DNA from: Streptomyces sp. NBC_00102
Lineage (GTDB): Bacteria; Actinomycetota; Actinomycetes; Streptomycetales; Streptomycetaceae
Direction of reading: 5' to 3'
NCBI RefSeq assembly: GCF_026343115.1
Contig: NZ_JAPEMC010000002.1
Coordinates: forward strand, 372,001-436,000
DNA: 64,000 nucleotides
This document shows positions 53,499 to 63,319 of this stretch, piece by piece (position 1 is the stretch's first letter; the number at the start of each line of letters is the position of its first letter). The notes under the pieces are model-generated. The model saw only the letters and a program-made list of their open reading frames with translations, was not told the origin of the DNA and did not search any database. The translations under genes were made by a program, and so were the position numbers.

Positions 53499-53915
53499 TC
53501 AGCGGCTGTCGCCCAGAAGATCCGCCAGGGCACGGTCGAGGTCCAGGAACCGGTGCTCGTCGCCCGCCGGTACCAACTCCTGTACCCGCCCGAGGAATCG
53601 GCGCAGCTCCGAGGTGCGGACATGCACCATCGCGACGCCCTCCGCGGCATGGAATTCGAGCGCGGTCCGCTCCTCCCCGAAAGGCCGCACCCGTACGTCT
53701 CCGACCCCGGCCGGCTCGTCCACGCCCCGGTCCAGCAGCTCCCGGGAGAACTCCCACGAGACCTCCGTGCCCTCCAGCGTGGCCGGGGCGGGGAACGCGA
53801 TCCGGACGGCGTACGGGTTCTCGCGGTCGTACCGCAGCGTGGCGGCCAGCGTCGCCATCCGCGGAACGGCCGCGACCATGCGCGCCTGGACTGGCTGCTC
53901 GATAAGGCTGGACAA
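53499..53915 (-). CDS. SsgA-like sporulation/cell-division regulator
   Basis: A 138-residue SsgA-like protein: LIEQPVQARMVAAVPRMATLAATLRYDRENPYAVRIAFP and LEGTEVSWEFSRELLDRGV (quoted in parts) are the family core, with a C-terminal helix RTSELRRFLGRVQELV. SsgA-like proteins are found only in sporulating actinobacteria and direct septum site selection or spore maturation. No ATG precedes the conserved start LSSLIEQPV; TTG 53915, preceded by GAGGGAGCAG, is the best start, and an upstream in-frame start at 53990 is less likely. Confidence 0.87.
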   Translation of the reverse strand: MSSLIEQPVQARMVAAVPRMATLAATLRYDRENPYAVRIAFPAPATLEGTEVSWEFSRELLDRGVDEPAGVGDVRVRPFGEERTALEFHAAEGVAMVHVRTSELRRFLGRVQELVPAGDEHRFLDLDRALADLLGDSR

Positions 53916-54431
53916 GACCTGCTCCCTCGCACGGCTGGACGAACGGACTCCGGCACTGGAGTAGACGACGGAACACCGCCGTCCGTGCACCGACCCGGGG
54001 GGTGAGCTGTGTCACCGCCGTTTCCCCGGTGCTGATCAACTGCCCGGTAGCCGCGCGTCCATCCCACGCCGAGGGGCCCCGCCGGCCAGGCACGAAGGCG
54101 TCGGGGCTCTCAAGGGCGCACGCGCCCGGCGCGCATCCCCGTCACCGGGACAGGGCCCGCGAACGGCCCACCGGCGGAGAGTCGGGACATCGCGACACGC
54201 CTCGGGAGGAAGCCCCCGGACGGCCGGGTCCGGCCACGCCCCGCACACGGTCCGCGCCCCGCCCGGCCGGCGCCGACCGCAGGCCGCGTCGTGCGGGGAA
54301 CGCGGTATCGCGAGGTCGTGCGGGGAACGCGGTATCGCGAGCGATCCCGTTGCCGGTCGGAGAGGATGTGCCGTGGCCAAGGCTGTCCCACAGCTCGCCA
54401 TCACATCGCTTCGACGGCAGGAGTCCGTGCA
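53916..54431. other. Intergenic gap between SsgA-like and DHFR-fold genes
   Basis: 516 bp without a supported gene. It holds a 25-bp near-tandem duplication at 54291-54342 (listed separately); the rest is ordinary GC-rich sequence. Confidence 0.5.
54291..54342. repeat. 25-bp direct duplication in the DHFR-fold promoter
   Basis: Two identical 25-bp copies beginning CGTGCGGGGAACGCGG, at 54291-54315 and 54318-54342, separated by 2 bp (period 27). They lie 90-141 bp before the DHFR-fold start codon. Confidence 0.85.
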
Positions 54432-55076
54432 ATGTCCCGCGTGAGGGTCCACAACTTCTCCATTTCCATCGACGGTTTCGCCACCGGTGAGGGGCAGAGT
54501 CTCGAAGCCCCGTTCGGGCACGCCGGTACGCGGCTCCACGAGTGGTTCTTCCCGACCACGACCTTTCAGCGGATGCTGGGCAAGCCGGAAGGAAGCACCG
54601 GCGTCGACGACGCCGTCGCCGCCACCTGGGACGCCGGCATCGGCGCGGAGATCATGGGCCGCAACAAGTTCAGCCCCCAGCGCGGGCCGTGGGAGAACGA
54701 GGACTGGAAGGGCTGGTGGGGACCCAATCCGCCCTTCCACACCCCGGTCTTCGTCCTGACCCACCACCCCCGCCCCTCGGTGGAGATGGAGGGCGGCACC
54801 ACGTTCCACTTCATCGACGCCACGCCGCAGGAAGCGCTCCGTCAGGCACGGGAGGCGGCAGGGGACTTGGACGTGAGAATCGGTGGTGGTCCGACCACGG
54901 TCCGGGACTTCCTCGCCGAAGACCTCGTCGACCATCTGCACGTCGCTGTCGTCCCGATCGTCCTGGGCCGTGGCGAGCGCCTGTGGGACGGGCTCGAAGG
55001 ACTCGAGGAGCGTTTCCAGGTCGAATCCGTGACCACCCCCGGCGGCGTCACGCACCTGACCTTCACCCGGCCGTAA
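54432..55076 (+). CDS. Dihydrofolate-reductase-fold (RibD C-terminal-like) protein
   Basis: A 214-residue protein: VHNFSISIDGFATGEGQ is the typical N-terminal strand of the DHFR/RibD-C fold, followed by AEIMGRNKFSPQRGPW, a middle VFVLTHHPRP, the glycine turn RIGGGPTTVRDFLAEDLVDHLHVAVVP, and a C-terminal VTTPGGVTHLTF. NADPH-linked reductases of unknown substrate share this build. ATG 54432 opens MSRVRVHNFS. The duplicated promoter sequence upstream is noted separately. Confidence 0.9.
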   Translation: MSRVRVHNFSISIDGFATGEGQSLEAPFGHAGTRLHEWFFPTTTFQRMLGKPEGSTGVDDAVAATWDAGIGAEIMGRNKFSPQRGPWENEDWKGWWGPNPPFHTPVFVLTHHPRPSVEMEGGTTFHFIDATPQEALRQAREAAGDLDVRIGGGPTTVRDFLAEDLVDHLHVAVVPIVLGRGERLWDGLEGLEERFQVESVTTPGGVTHLTFTRP

Positions 55077-55192
55077 CTCAACTCCCCGATCGCGGAAGCT
55101 GCGTTCGGCCCATCCGGCTCCGGGCTCCCGGACCCGCGACGCCGGGACAGGGGAGAAACCGACGCGGCACTCAAGGCTGTCCCGCGGCCTCC

Positions 55193-55228
55193 AAGGGCTG
55201 TCCCGCCAGGAACTGCGGGACAGCCCTT
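55193..55228. terminator. Hairpin before the endonuclease V gene
   Basis: A perfect 14-bp stem AAGGGCTGTCCCGC (55193-55206 with 55215-55228) ending 13 bp before the endonuclease V start; a partial copy AAGGCTGTCCCGC lies just upstream at about 55173. It may terminate the DHFR-fold gene or attenuate endonuclease V expression. Confidence 0.6.
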
Positions 55229-55241
55229 AGACTCGGCCGCC

Positions 55242-55919
55242 ATGACGACCTTCGCCGTGCCCGCCGACGCCGCCGAGGCGCGCGCGGTCCAGGACCGCCT
55301 GCGCGACCGGGTGGTCGCCGAGGACTCCGGACCGGTGCCCGGTTCCGGCCACGTCACCGGGGTGGACGTCGCCTACGACGACGAACGGGACCTCGTCGTG
55401 GCGGCGGCCGTGGTGCTGGACGCCGCCACCCTCGACGTCGTCGCCGAGACCACCGCGGTGGGCCGCGTGACCTTCCCGTACGTCCCCGGACTGCTGGCCT
55501 TCCGGGAGATCCCCACGGTGCTGGTCGCGCTGGAGTCGCTGACCACCGACCCCGGCCTCATCGTCTGCGACGGATACGGTCTGGCGCACCCCCGCCGGTT
55601 CGGACTCGCCAGCCACCTCGGGGTGCTGACCGGACTGCCCGTCATCGGGGTCGCCAAGAACCCGTTCACCTTCACCTACGAACAGCCCGGCCCGAAGCGC
55701 GGCGACACCTCGCCGCTGCTGGACGGTACGGAGGAGGTCGGCCGGGCGCTGCGCACCAGGGACGACACCAAACCGGTCTTCGTCTCCGTGGGGCACCGCA
55801 CCACGCTGGACACCGCCTGCGCCCACACCCTGGCCCTGACCAGGGAGTTCCGGCAGCCCGAGACCACCCGCAGGGCCGACGCGCTCTGCCGCCGCGCACT
55901 GCGGGAAGCGGCGGGCTGA
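55242..55919 (+). CDS. nfi: Endonuclease V
   Basis: A 225-residue nuclease that cuts next to deaminated adenine (inosine). Family motifs are clear: HVTGVDVAYDDERDLVV (catalytic Asp), FPYVPGLLAFREIP (the Y-P-G wedge), IVCDGYGLAHPRRFGLASHLG (Asp and His), GVAKNPF (Lys) and the C-terminal PVFVSVGHRTTLDTA. Length is normal. ATG 55242 is 13 bp after a hairpin. Role: DNA repair. Confidence 0.95.
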   Translation: MTTFAVPADAAEARAVQDRLRDRVVAEDSGPVPGSGHVTGVDVAYDDERDLVVAAAVVLDAATLDVVAETTAVGRVTFPYVPGLLAFREIPTVLVALESLTTDPGLIVCDGYGLAHPRRFGLASHLGVLTGLPVIGVAKNPFTFTYEQPGPKRGDTSPLLDGTEEVGRALRTRDDTKPVFVSVGHRTTLDTACAHTLALTREFRQPETTRRADALCRRALREAAG

Positions 55920-55969
55920 CACGGCCGCCTCCGGTTTCGTCCTTCAGGTCCCTCGGCTCTCCGGGCCCG

Positions 55970-57151
55970 TCAGCGCCGCGCCGCCACCCGGAAGCGCAGG
56001 CCCGAGGCCCTCAGCCGCTCCAGCAGGGCGTCACCCATGGCCACCGCCGTCGTCACCTGACCCGAGGTCTCCGGCAGGTCGTCCAGGGCGAGGCAGAGGG
56101 CGGCCTCGCCGAGCATCCGCGCCGTCTCGTCGTACCCCGGGTCGCCGCCCGAGACCTCGGTGAAGACCCGGCTGCCGCCGCCCTCCCCGACGAACCGGAC
56201 GGTGAACCGGCTCCGCTTCCTGCGCTCCTCGTCCGGCCCGTCGCCCGGTCGGTAACGCTCTGTCAGCCACGAGCGCGCAGGCGAAAATTGGGCGGCAGCC
56301 ACGAGGGCCATCAGGCCCGCCGTACCGCCCAGCGCGACCGGCAGGCGCTTCACCGAGGCGAAGTGCCGGTAGCGGAAGTCGGGGCCGTAGCCTTCCAGCG
56401 CACGTGCCGAACGGCCCACGATCTGCGGGTCCACGGTCGGCAGCGGCAGGGCCCAGGTCCCGGTCTCCCCGCTGAAATGCGGTGCTCCCAAAGGGGTTCG
56501 TACACGACGACCGGTGAGTTCGGGCTCACGCGCCCGGCGTTCACGGGCGGCGGCCAGCATCTGCGGTCCCCGGCCCATGGCGTGCACCGCCGAGGCGAAC
56601 GTACCGCCGGAGAACACGGCGTCGGCGTGGACGAAGGCGTCGACCGTCAGCGGCACGCCCGCCGGCAGCTGCCGGACGGTGAAGTACGCGCCGAGGTCGT
56701 GGGGGACGGAGTCGAATCCGCAGGCGTGCACCAGGCGCGCCCCCGTCTCCCGGGCCTCCGCGTCGTGCCCCAGCCAGGTCCGGTCGATGAACTCGGCCTC
56801 GCCGGTGAGGTCGACGTAATCCGTACCGGCCCGGGCGCAGGCCGCGACGAGCGCGTTCCCGTGACGGAGGAAGGGGCCGACCGTGGTGGCCACCACCCTT
56901 GCGGACAGCGCGAGTTCACGTAGCGCGGTGGGGTCCTCGGCGTCGGCGACGAGGATCGCGGGTTCCGGGCCCGGTCCGGCGAGTTCCCCGCGCAGCCGTT
57001 CCAGCTTCTCCCCGCTCCGCCCGGCCAGCGCCCAGCGCAGACCCTCGGGGGCGTGTGCCGCGAGGTACCGGGCGGTCAGGGTGCCGACGAAGCCGGTGGC
57101 GCCGTACAGCACGACGTCGTAGGCGCGTTCCGATCCGTGGTGCCTTCTCAT
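55970..57151 (-). CDS. Saccharopine-dehydrogenase-like / trans-acting enoyl reductase family protein
   Basis: A 393-residue protein with N-terminal Rossmann motif YDVVLYGATGFVGTLTARYLA and an adjacent ALAGRSGEKLERLR segment that reads the nucleotide ribose. Later GTDYVDLTGEAEFI and CGFDSVPHDLGAYFTV are the landmarks of the trans-acting enoyl reductase/saccharopine dehydrogenase-like family, found in mycobacteria for lipid reduction. ATG 57151 follows GGAGG; the longer frame to 57217 is unsupported. Substrate unknown; its lipid-metabolism neighbours fit. Confidence 0.88.
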   Translation of the reverse strand: MRRHHGSERAYDVVLYGATGFVGTLTARYLAAHAPEGLRWALAGRSGEKLERLRGELAGPGPEPAILVADAEDPTALRELALSARVVATTVGPFLRHGNALVAACARAGTDYVDLTGEAEFIDRTWLGHDAEARETGARLVHACGFDSVPHDLGAYFTVRQLPAGVPLTVDAFVHADAVFSGGTFASAVHAMGRGPQMLAAARERRAREPELTGRRVRTPLGAPHFSGETGTWALPLPTVDPQIVGRSARALEGYGPDFRYRHFASVKRLPVALGGTAGLMALVAAAQFSPARSWLTERYRPGDGPDEERRKRSRFTVRFVGEGGGSRVFTEVSGGDPGYDETARMLGEAALCLALDDLPETSGQVTTAVAMGDALLERLRASGLRFRVAARR

Positions 57152-57314
57152 GTGTGCCTCCGCTGGGGCCGACTCCGGTGGTGGTGGCCGCCGAGGGTAG
57201 CGGGTGACGCGTGGCATTCGGCACGGAACGGCGTGTGACGGTGCACCATGGGAAGCGCAGAAACTAAGCGGTCGCTCTGCCGAAAGGCTTGTGCGGAGCG
57301 GCGGTCATTCTTAG

Positions 57315-57325
57315 CATCGTCGATG
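57315..57325. promoter_or_regulatory. Short inverted repeat before the racemase gene
   Basis: CATCG-T-CGATG, 34 bp before the start codon of the 57359 gene; a possible operator at the head of the fatty-acid oxidation run. Confidence 0.3.
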
Positions 57326-57358
57326 TTACATCGGTTGTGTCATACCGCTGGGGGCTTG

Positions 57359-58507
57359 ATGGCTGCGACGGGGAACGGCCCTCTCGCCGGAGTGCGGGTC
57401 GTCGAACTGGCGGGCATCGGCCCCGGCCCGTTCGCCGCGATGACGCTCGCCGATCTCGGTGCGGACGTGGTCCGGGTGGACCGGCCCGGGGGCGCGGTAC
57501 TGGGCATCGACCCGGCGCGCGACCTGACCAACCGCAACAAGCGCTCCGTTCTGCTCGATCTCAAGACGGAAGCGGGCGTCTCGGCCGTCCTCGCCCTCGC
57601 CGAGCGCGCCGACATCCTGATCGAGGGGTACCGCCCGGGAGTCGCCGAACGGCTCGGGGTCGGCCCCGACGCCTGCCTCGGCCGCAACCCCCGCCTCGTC
57701 TACGGGCGGATGACCGGCTGGGGCCAGGACGGCCCGCTCGCACCGCGCGCCGGGCACGACGTCTCCTACCTCGCGCCCACCGGAGTTCTCTCCATGATCG
57801 GCCGCCCCGGCGAACCCCCGGCCGTCCCGGCCAACCTGCTCGGTGACTTCGCGGGCGGCTCCCTCTACCTCGTGGTCGGCGTCCTGGCCGCCCTCCAGCA
57901 CGCGCGTACCTCCGACGGGAGCGGCCAGGTCGTGGACGCGGCCATCGTGGACGGCGCCGCCCACCTCGCCACGATGATCCACGGCATGCTGGCGGCCGAC
58001 GCCTGGCAGGACCGGCGCGGCTCCAACCTCCTGGACGGCGGCTGCCCCTTCTACGGCACGTACGCGACCTCCGACGGCGAGGCCATGGCGGTCGGGCCGC
58101 TGGAACAACGGTTCTACGACGAGTTCGTGACGCTCCTCGGCATCGCCGAAACGGTGCCCGACCGAGCGGACCTCTCCCGGTGGGAGGAGCTGCGCACCGC
58201 GGTCGCGGACCGTTTCCGCACCCGTACCCGTGCGGAGTGGACCGAGGTGTTCGAGGGCACCGACGCCTGCGTCGCCCCCGTGCTCTCCCTGCGCGAGGCG
58301 CCCTCGCACCCGCATCTCGCCGCCCGCGCCACCTTCGTGGAGCACGCCGGGATCACCCAGCCCGCCCCCGCCCCGCGCTTCTCCGCCACCCCCACCGCCG
58401 TACGCACCGCCCCCGCCCTGCCGGGTACCGGCACCGAGTCGGTGGCGGCGGACTGGGGCGTGCCGGAACTGCTCGGCGGGCCGCCGGAGGAGACGCGGCC
58501 ACGATGA
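57359..58507 (+). CDS. Alpha-methylacyl-CoA racemase / CaiB-family protein
   Basis: A 382-residue class III CoA-transferase-fold enzyme. VVELAGIGPGPFAAMTLADLGADVVRV is the CoA-binding start; GHDVSYLAPTGVL carries the His-Asp pair and LLGDFAGGSLYLVVG the Asp that the racemase branch uses to flip the methyl-branched alpha carbon. The whole set matches alpha-methylacyl-CoA racemase, which prepares branched or sterol side-chain acyl-CoA for beta-oxidation. ATG 57359 is the usual family start; a longer frame lacks support. It precedes the acyl-CoA dehydrogenase in the same direction. Confidence 0.9.
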   Translation: MAATGNGPLAGVRVVELAGIGPGPFAAMTLADLGADVVRVDRPGGAVLGIDPARDLTNRNKRSVLLDLKTEAGVSAVLALAERADILIEGYRPGVAERLGVGPDACLGRNPRLVYGRMTGWGQDGPLAPRAGHDVSYLAPTGVLSMIGRPGEPPAVPANLLGDFAGGSLYLVVGVLAALQHARTSDGSGQVVDAAIVDGAAHLATMIHGMLAADAWQDRRGSNLLDGGCPFYGTYATSDGEAMAVGPLEQRFYDEFVTLLGIAETVPDRADLSRWEELRTAVADRFRTRTRAEWTEVFEGTDACVAPVLSLREAPSHPHLAARATFVEHAGITQPAPAPRFSATPTAVRTAPALPGTGTESVAADWGVPELLGGPPEETRPR

Positions 58508-58598
58508 GGGCTCCACGCAACACCGCCACCGGCACGGCCGCGGCCACCGTGCCGGAGCGGTCCGTCCGCACCCACCCGAAGCCACCCCAGGAGGTCCG

Positions 58599-59741
58599 GT
58601 GAAACGGCAGATCTTCACCGCCGAACACGACGCGTTCCGCGAGACCGTCCGCACCTTCCTCACGAAGGAGGTCCTCCCGCACTACGAACAGTGGGAGCGC
58701 GACGGCATCGTCTCGCGCGAGGCGTGGCGCGCGGCGGGCCGGCAAGGGCTGCTCGGCCTCGCGGTCCCCGAGGAGTTCGGCGGGGGCGGCAACGCCGACT
58801 TCCGCTACAGCGCCGTCCTCGCCGAGGAGTTCACCCGGGCGGGCGTCAGCGGCCTCGCGCTCGGCCTGCACAACGACATAGTCGGGCCCTACCTCGCCGG
58901 GCTCTCCACCCCCGAGCAGAAACGGCGCTGGCTGCCCGGCTTCTGCTCGGGCGAGATCGTCACCGCCATCGCCATGACCGAACCGGGCGCGGGCTCCGAC
59001 CTCCAGGGCATCCGCACCACCGCCGAGGACCGGGGTGACCACTGGCTGCTCAACGGTTCCAAGACCTTCATCTCCAACGGCATCCTCGCCGACCTGGTGG
59101 TCGTCGTCGCCCGCACCTCGCCCGAGGGAGGGGCCAAGGGGCTCTCGCTGCTGGTGGTCGAACGTGGCGCGGCGGGCTTCGAACGCGGTCGCAACCTGGA
59201 GAAGATCGGCCAGAAGTCCCAGGACACCGCCGAACTCTTCTTCCACGACGTCCGGGTCCCCAAGGAGAACCTCCTCGGTGAACTCAACGGCGGATTCGTC
59301 CACTTGATGACCAACCTCGCCCAGGAGCGCATGGGTATCGCGGTCGCCGGAATCGCCGCCGCGGAACACCTGTTGGAGATCACCACCCGGTACGTGAAGG
59401 AACGCGAGGCATTCGGCCGGCCGCTCGCCAAGCTCCAGCACGTCCGCTTCGAGATCGCCGAGATGGCCACCGAGTGCGCCGTCACCCGCACCTTCCTCGA
59501 CCGGTGCATCGTCGAGCACGCGGACGGCACGCTCGACGCGGTGCACGCCTCGATGGCCAAGTGGTGGGCGACCGAACTCCAGAAGCGGGTGGCCGACCGC
59601 TGTCTCCAACTCCACGGCGGATACGGCTACATGGCGGAGTTCCCGGTGGCCAGGGCCTTCACCGACGGACGCATCCAGACGATCTACGGCGGGACGACCG
59701 AAATCATGAAGGAGATCATCGGCCGCTCCCTGCTGTCCTGA
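58599..59741 (+). CDS. Acyl-CoA dehydrogenase (YGGTTEI type)
   Basis: A 380-residue FAD enzyme for beta-oxidation, GTG 58599 after AGGAGGTCC. VTAIAMTEPGAGSDLQGIR and WLLNGSKTFISNG are family motifs, and the C-terminal DGRIQTIYGGTTEIMKEII has Gly364 where many relatives place the catalytic Glu. In long-chain and isovaleryl-type enzymes with this Gly the base comes from another helix, so it should be active but differs in type from the 9394 enzyme. 97 bp before thiolase. Confidence 0.93.
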   Translation: MKRQIFTAEHDAFRETVRTFLTKEVLPHYEQWERDGIVSREAWRAAGRQGLLGLAVPEEFGGGGNADFRYSAVLAEEFTRAGVSGLALGLHNDIVGPYLAGLSTPEQKRRWLPGFCSGEIVTAIAMTEPGAGSDLQGIRTTAEDRGDHWLLNGSKTFISNGILADLVVVVARTSPEGGAKGLSLLVVERGAAGFERGRNLEKIGQKSQDTAELFFHDVRVPKENLLGELNGGFVHLMTNLAQERMGIAVAGIAAAEHLLEITTRYVKEREAFGRPLAKLQHVRFEIAEMATECAVTRTFLDRCIVEHADGTLDAVHASMAKWWATELQKRVADRCLQLHGGYGYMAEFPVARAFTDGRIQTIYGGTTEIMKEIIGRSLLS

Positions 59742-59837
59742 GCGCCGCACGCACCTCTGCCGCGCCCGCACGCTCGTCCCCCGAGTGCCGGACGCACCTC
59801 GCACACCCCGAAGCCCGCCCTCCGAAAGGCTGTTGTC

Positions 59838-61052
59838 TTGAGTACCGAAGCGTTCGTCTACGACGCGATCCGCACCCCGCGCGGTCGCGGCAAGGCCAAT
59901 GGGGCCCTGCACGGCACCAAGCCGATCGATCTGGTCGTCGGCCTCATCCACGAGATCCGCGCCCGTTTCCCCGGACTCGACCCGGCGGCCATCGACGACA
60001 TCGTCCTGGGCGTCGTCAGCCCGCTCGGCGACCAGGGCTCCGACATCGCACGCATCGCGGCCATCGCGGCGGGACTCCCCGACTCCGTCGCCGGCGTCCA
60101 GGAGAACCGCTTCTGCGCCTCCGGTCTCGAAGCCGTCAACCTTGCTGCCGCGAAGGTCCGTTCGGGCTGGGAGGACCTCGTCCTCGCCGGTGGCGTCGAG
60201 TCCATGTCCCGCGTGCCCATGGGCTCCGACGGCGGCGCCTGGGCGATGGACCCGATGACCAGCTTCGAGACCGGCTTCGCCCCGCAGGGCATCGGCGCCG
60301 ACCTCATCGCCACCATCGAGGGCTTCTCCCGCCGCGACGTCGACGAGTACGCCGCCCTCTCCCAGGAACGTGCCGCCGAAGCGTGGAAGGAAGGCCGCTT
60401 CGGCCGCTCCGTCGTCCCGGTCAAGGACCGCAACGGACTCGTCGTCCTCGACCACGACGAGCACCTGCGCCCCGGCACCACCGCCGACTCGCTCGCCGCC
60501 CTGAAGCCCTCCTTCGCCACCATCGGCGAGCTGGGCGGCTTCGACGCGGTGGCCCTCCAGAAGTACCACTGGGTCGAGAAGATCGACCACGTCCACCACG
60601 CCGGGAACTCCTCCGGGATCGTGGACGGCGCGGCCCTCGTCGCGATCGGCTCGAAGGAGATCGGTGAGCGCTACGGCCTCACCCCGCGCGCCCGGATCGT
60701 CTCCGCCGCCGTCTCCGGCTCCGAGCCCACCATCATGCTCACCGGACCCGCCCCCGCCTCCCGCAAGGCGCTCGCCAAGGCCGGACTGACCATGGACGAC
60801 GTCGACCTCGTCGAGATCAACGAAGCCTTCGCCGGAGTGGTGCTCCGCTTCGTCCGGGACATGGGCATCGGCCTGGACAAGGTCAACGTCAACGGCGGAG
60901 CCATCGCGCTCGGCCACCCCCTCGGCGCCACCGGCGCGATGATCCTCGGCACCATCGTCGACGAACTGGAACGGCGCGACCTGCGGTACGGACTCGTCAC
61001 CCTCTGCGTGGGCGGCGGCATGGGCGTCGCCACCGTCGTCGAACGCGTCTGA
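59838..61052 (+). CDS. fadA: Acetyl-CoA acyltransferase (thiolase, FadA)
   Basis: A 404-residue thiolase cleaving 3-ketoacyl-CoA. Nucleophile Cys93 in NRFCASGLE, His360 in [10 protein letters not shown] and the second Cys390 in LCVGGGMG are all present. The conserved opening [21 protein letters not shown] needs the TTG at 59838 as start (GAAAGG upstream); no ATG is better placed. With FadB 48 bp downstream it forms the beta-oxidation core. Confidence 0.93.
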   Translation: MSTEAFVYDAIRTPRGRGKANGALHGTKPIDLVVGLIHEIRARFPGLDPAAIDDIVLGVVSPLGDQGSDIARIAAIAAGLPDSVAGVQENRFCASGLEAVNLAAAKVRSGWEDLVLAGGVESMSRVPMGSDGGAWAMDPMTSFETGFAPQGIGADLIATIEGFSRRDVDEYAALSQERAAEAWKEGRFGRSVVPVKDRNGLVVLDHDEHLRPGTTADSLAALKPSFATIGELGGFDAVALQKYHWVEKIDHVHHAGNSSGIVDGAALVAIGSKEIGERYGLTPRARIVSAAVSGSEPTIMLTGPAPASRKALAKAGLTMDDVDLVEINEAFAGVVLRFVRDMGIGLDKVNVNGGAIALGHPLGATGAMILGTIVDELERRDLRYGLVTLCVGGGMGVATVVERV

Positions 61053-61100
61053 CCGGCCCTGTCCCCCCGCCACGCCCGCCTGCCTACGGAGAAGACACCC

Positions 61101-63272
61101 ATGACCGAGAGCACCACCATCCGCTGGGAAGAGGACGGGACCGGCGTCGTCACCCTCGTCCTCGACGACCCCGACCAGTCCGCCAACACGATGAACCAGG
61201 CCTTCACCCGGTCCGTCGCGGCCGTCGCCGAGCGCGCGGAGGCCGAGAAGGAGAACATCCGCGGCATCATCGTCACCTCCGCGAAGAAGACCTTCTTCGC
61301 CGGGGGAGACCTCAAGGAGATGATCAAGGCCCGGCCCGAGGACGCCCAAGCCGTCTTCGACACCGGGATGGGCATCAAGCGGGCCCTGCGCCGCATCGAG
61401 ACCCTCGGCATCCCCGTGGTCGCCGCCATCAACGGCACGGCGCTCGGGGGCGGTTACGAGATCGCGCTCGCCTGTCACCACCGGATCGCGCTGGACGCGC
61501 CCGGCTCCCGCATCGGCCTCCCCGAGGTCACCCTCGGCCTGCTCCCGGCGGGCGGCGGCGTGACCCGTACCGTACGCCTGATGGGCATCGCCGACGCCCT
61601 GCTCAAGGTGCTGCTCCAGGGCACCCAGTACACCCCCGCCCGCGCCCTGGAGAACGGCCTCGTCCACGAAGTGGCCGCCACCCGCGAGGAGATGCTGGAC
61701 AAGGCCCGCGCCTTCATCGACGCGCACCCCGAGTCCCAGCAGCCCTGGGACGTGAAGGGGTACCGGATTCCCGGCGGCACCCCGTCCAACCCCCGGTTCG
61801 CCGCCAACCTCCCGGCCTTCCCCGCCAACCTCAAGAAGCAGATCGCCGGCGCCCCGATGCCCGCGCCCCGCAACATCCTGGCGGCGGCCGTCGAAGGCTC
61901 GCAGGTCGACTTCGAGACCGCGCAGACCATCGAAGCCCGGTACTTCACCGAGCTGGTCACCGGCCAGGTCGCCAAGAACATGATCCAGGCGTTCTTCTTC
62001 GACCTCCAGGCCGTCAACTCCGGCGCCAGTCGCCCCGAGGGCGTCGAAGGCCGCACGGTCCGCAAGGTCGCCGTACTCGGCGCCGGCATGATGGGCGCCG
62101 GGATCGCCTACTCCTGCGCCCGGGCCGGAATCGAGGTCGTTCTCAAGGACGTCACCACCGAGGCTGCCGCGAAGGGCAAGGCCTACAGCGAGAAACTGCT
62201 GGCCAAGGCGCTCTCCCGGGGGCGTACCACCGAGGCGGCCCGCGACGAACTGCTCGCCCGGATCACCCCGACCGGCGACCCGGCGGACCTCGCCGGCTGC
62301 GACGCGGTCATCGAGGCCGTCTTCGAGGACACCGCCCTCAAGCACAAGGTGTTCCAGGAGATCCAGGACATCGTCGCCCCCGACGCGCTGCTCTGCTCCA
62401 ACACCTCCACGCTGCCCATCACCGTCCTCGCCGAAGGCGTCACCCGTCCCGCCGACTTCGTCGGACTGCACTTCTTCTCGCCGGTCGACAAGATGCCGCT
62501 GGTCGAGATCATCAAGGGCGCCGGCACCGGGGACGAGGCCCAGGCCCGCGCGTTCGACCTGGTCCGCCAGATCAAGAAGACCCCGATCGTCGTCAACGAC
62601 TCACGCGGCTTCTTCACCTCGCGCGTCATCGGCCACTTCATCAACGAGGGCGTCGCGATGGTCGGCGAGGGCATCGAGCCCTCCTCCGTCGAGCAGGCCG
62701 CCGCCCAGGCCGGCTACCCGGCCAAGGTGCTCTCCCTGATGGACGAGCTGACCCTCACCCTGCCCCGCAAGATCCGCAACGAGACCCGGCGCGCGGTCGA
62801 GGAGGCCGGCGGCACCTGGACCCCGCACCCCTCGGACGCGGTGGTGGACCGGATGGTCGAGGAGTTCGGACGGCCCGGACGCAGCGGTGGCGCCGGATTC
62901 TACGAGTACGACGAGTCCGGCCGTCGCACCACGCTCTGGCCGGGTCTGCGCGAGCACTTCGGCAAGCCCGACGCGGCGATCCCGTTCGAGGACATGAAGG
63001 AGCGGATGCTCTTCTCCGAGGCCCTGGACAGCGTCCGCTGCCTGGAGGAGAACGTCCTCGTCTCCGTCGCCGACGCCAACATCGGCTCCATCATGGGCAT
63101 CGGCTTCCCGCCGTGGACCGGCGGCGTGCTCAGTTACGTCAACGGGTACGAGGGCGGCCTGCCGGGCTTCGTGGCCCGCGCCCGCGAACTCGCCGAACGG
63201 TACGGGGACCGCTTCCTGCCGCCCGCCCGACTGGTGGAGATGGCGGACCGGGGCGAGACCTTCCACGACTGA
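61101..63272 (+). CDS. fadB: Multifunctional FadB: enoyl-CoA hydratase / 3-hydroxyacyl-CoA dehydrogenase
   Basis: A 723-residue two-enzyme protein. Residues ~1-190 are a crotonase fold ([39 protein letters not shown]). From ~322 the NAD-dependent dehydrogenase half begins ([21 protein letters not shown]), followed by [16 protein letters not shown] and the C-terminal [14 protein letters not shown] and [15 protein letters not shown] segments. It hydrates and then oxidises acyl-CoA, feeding FadA. ATG 61101 follows GGAGAAG. A perfect hairpin follows at 63278. Confidence 0.95.
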   Translation: MTESTTIRWEEDGTGVVTLVLDDPDQSANTMNQAFTRSVAAVAERAEAEKENIRGIIVTSAKKTFFAGGDLKEMIKARPEDAQAVFDTGMGIKRALRRIETLGIPVVAAINGTALGGGYEIALACHHRIALDAPGSRIGLPEVTLGLLPAGGGVTRTVRLMGIADALLKVLLQGTQYTPARALENGLVHEVAATREEMLDKARAFIDAHPESQQPWDVKGYRIPGGTPSNPRFAANLPAFPANLKKQIAGAPMPAPRNILAAAVEGSQVDFETAQTIEARYFTELVTGQVAKNMIQAFFFDLQAVNSGASRPEGVEGRTVRKVAVLGAGMMGAGIAYSCARAGIEVVLKDVTTEAAAKGKAYSEKLLAKALSRGRTTEAARDELLARITPTGDPADLAGCDAVIEAVFEDTALKHKVFQEIQDIVAPDALLCSNTSTLPITVLAEGVTRPADFVGLHFFSPVDKMPLVEIIKGAGTGDEAQARAFDLVRQIKKTPIVVNDSRGFFTSRVIGHFINEGVAMVGEGIEPSSVEQAAAQAGYPAKVLSLMDELTLTLPRKIRNETRRAVEEAGGTWTPHPSDAVVDRMVEEFGRPGRSGGAGFYEYDESGRRTTLWPGLREHFGKPDAAIPFEDMKERMLFSEALDSVRCLEENVLVSVADANIGSIMGIGFPPWTGGVLSYVNGYEGGLPGFVARARELAERYGDRFLPPARLVEMADRGETFHD

Positions 63273-63277
63273 TCCCA

Positions 63278-63312
63278 CCCCGGGGAGGCGGTAAGCCCCC
63301 GCCTCCCCGGGG
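63278..63312. terminator. Hairpin between convergent fadB and MerR gene
   Basis: A perfect 14-bp stem CCCCGGGGAGGCGG (63278-63291 with 63299-63312), 5 bp past the fadB stop and 7 bp before the stop of the minus-strand regulator. Probably terminates both. Confidence 0.85.
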
Positions 63313-63319
63313 CGTCCGG

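Noticed and set aside
49097..53905. A 1602-codon open frame on the plus strand
   Set aside because: Out-of-frame shadow of the HEAT-like protein running on through the antisense of the desaturase; Arg/Pro/Ala-rich nonsense composition.
58504..58602. A 32-codon frame exactly filling the gap between racemase and acyl-CoA dehydrogenase genes with ATGA/GTGA overlaps
   Set aside because: Low-complexity Thr/Ala/Pro/Arg product, no own ribosome-binding site, and an equally open overlapping frame; probably chance.
58353..62471. A 1372-codon open frame on the minus strand
   Set aside because: Antisense to racemase, acyl-CoA dehydrogenase, thiolase and FadB, all with full motifs; its Gly/Asp/Val/Arg-rich product is a high-GC shadow.
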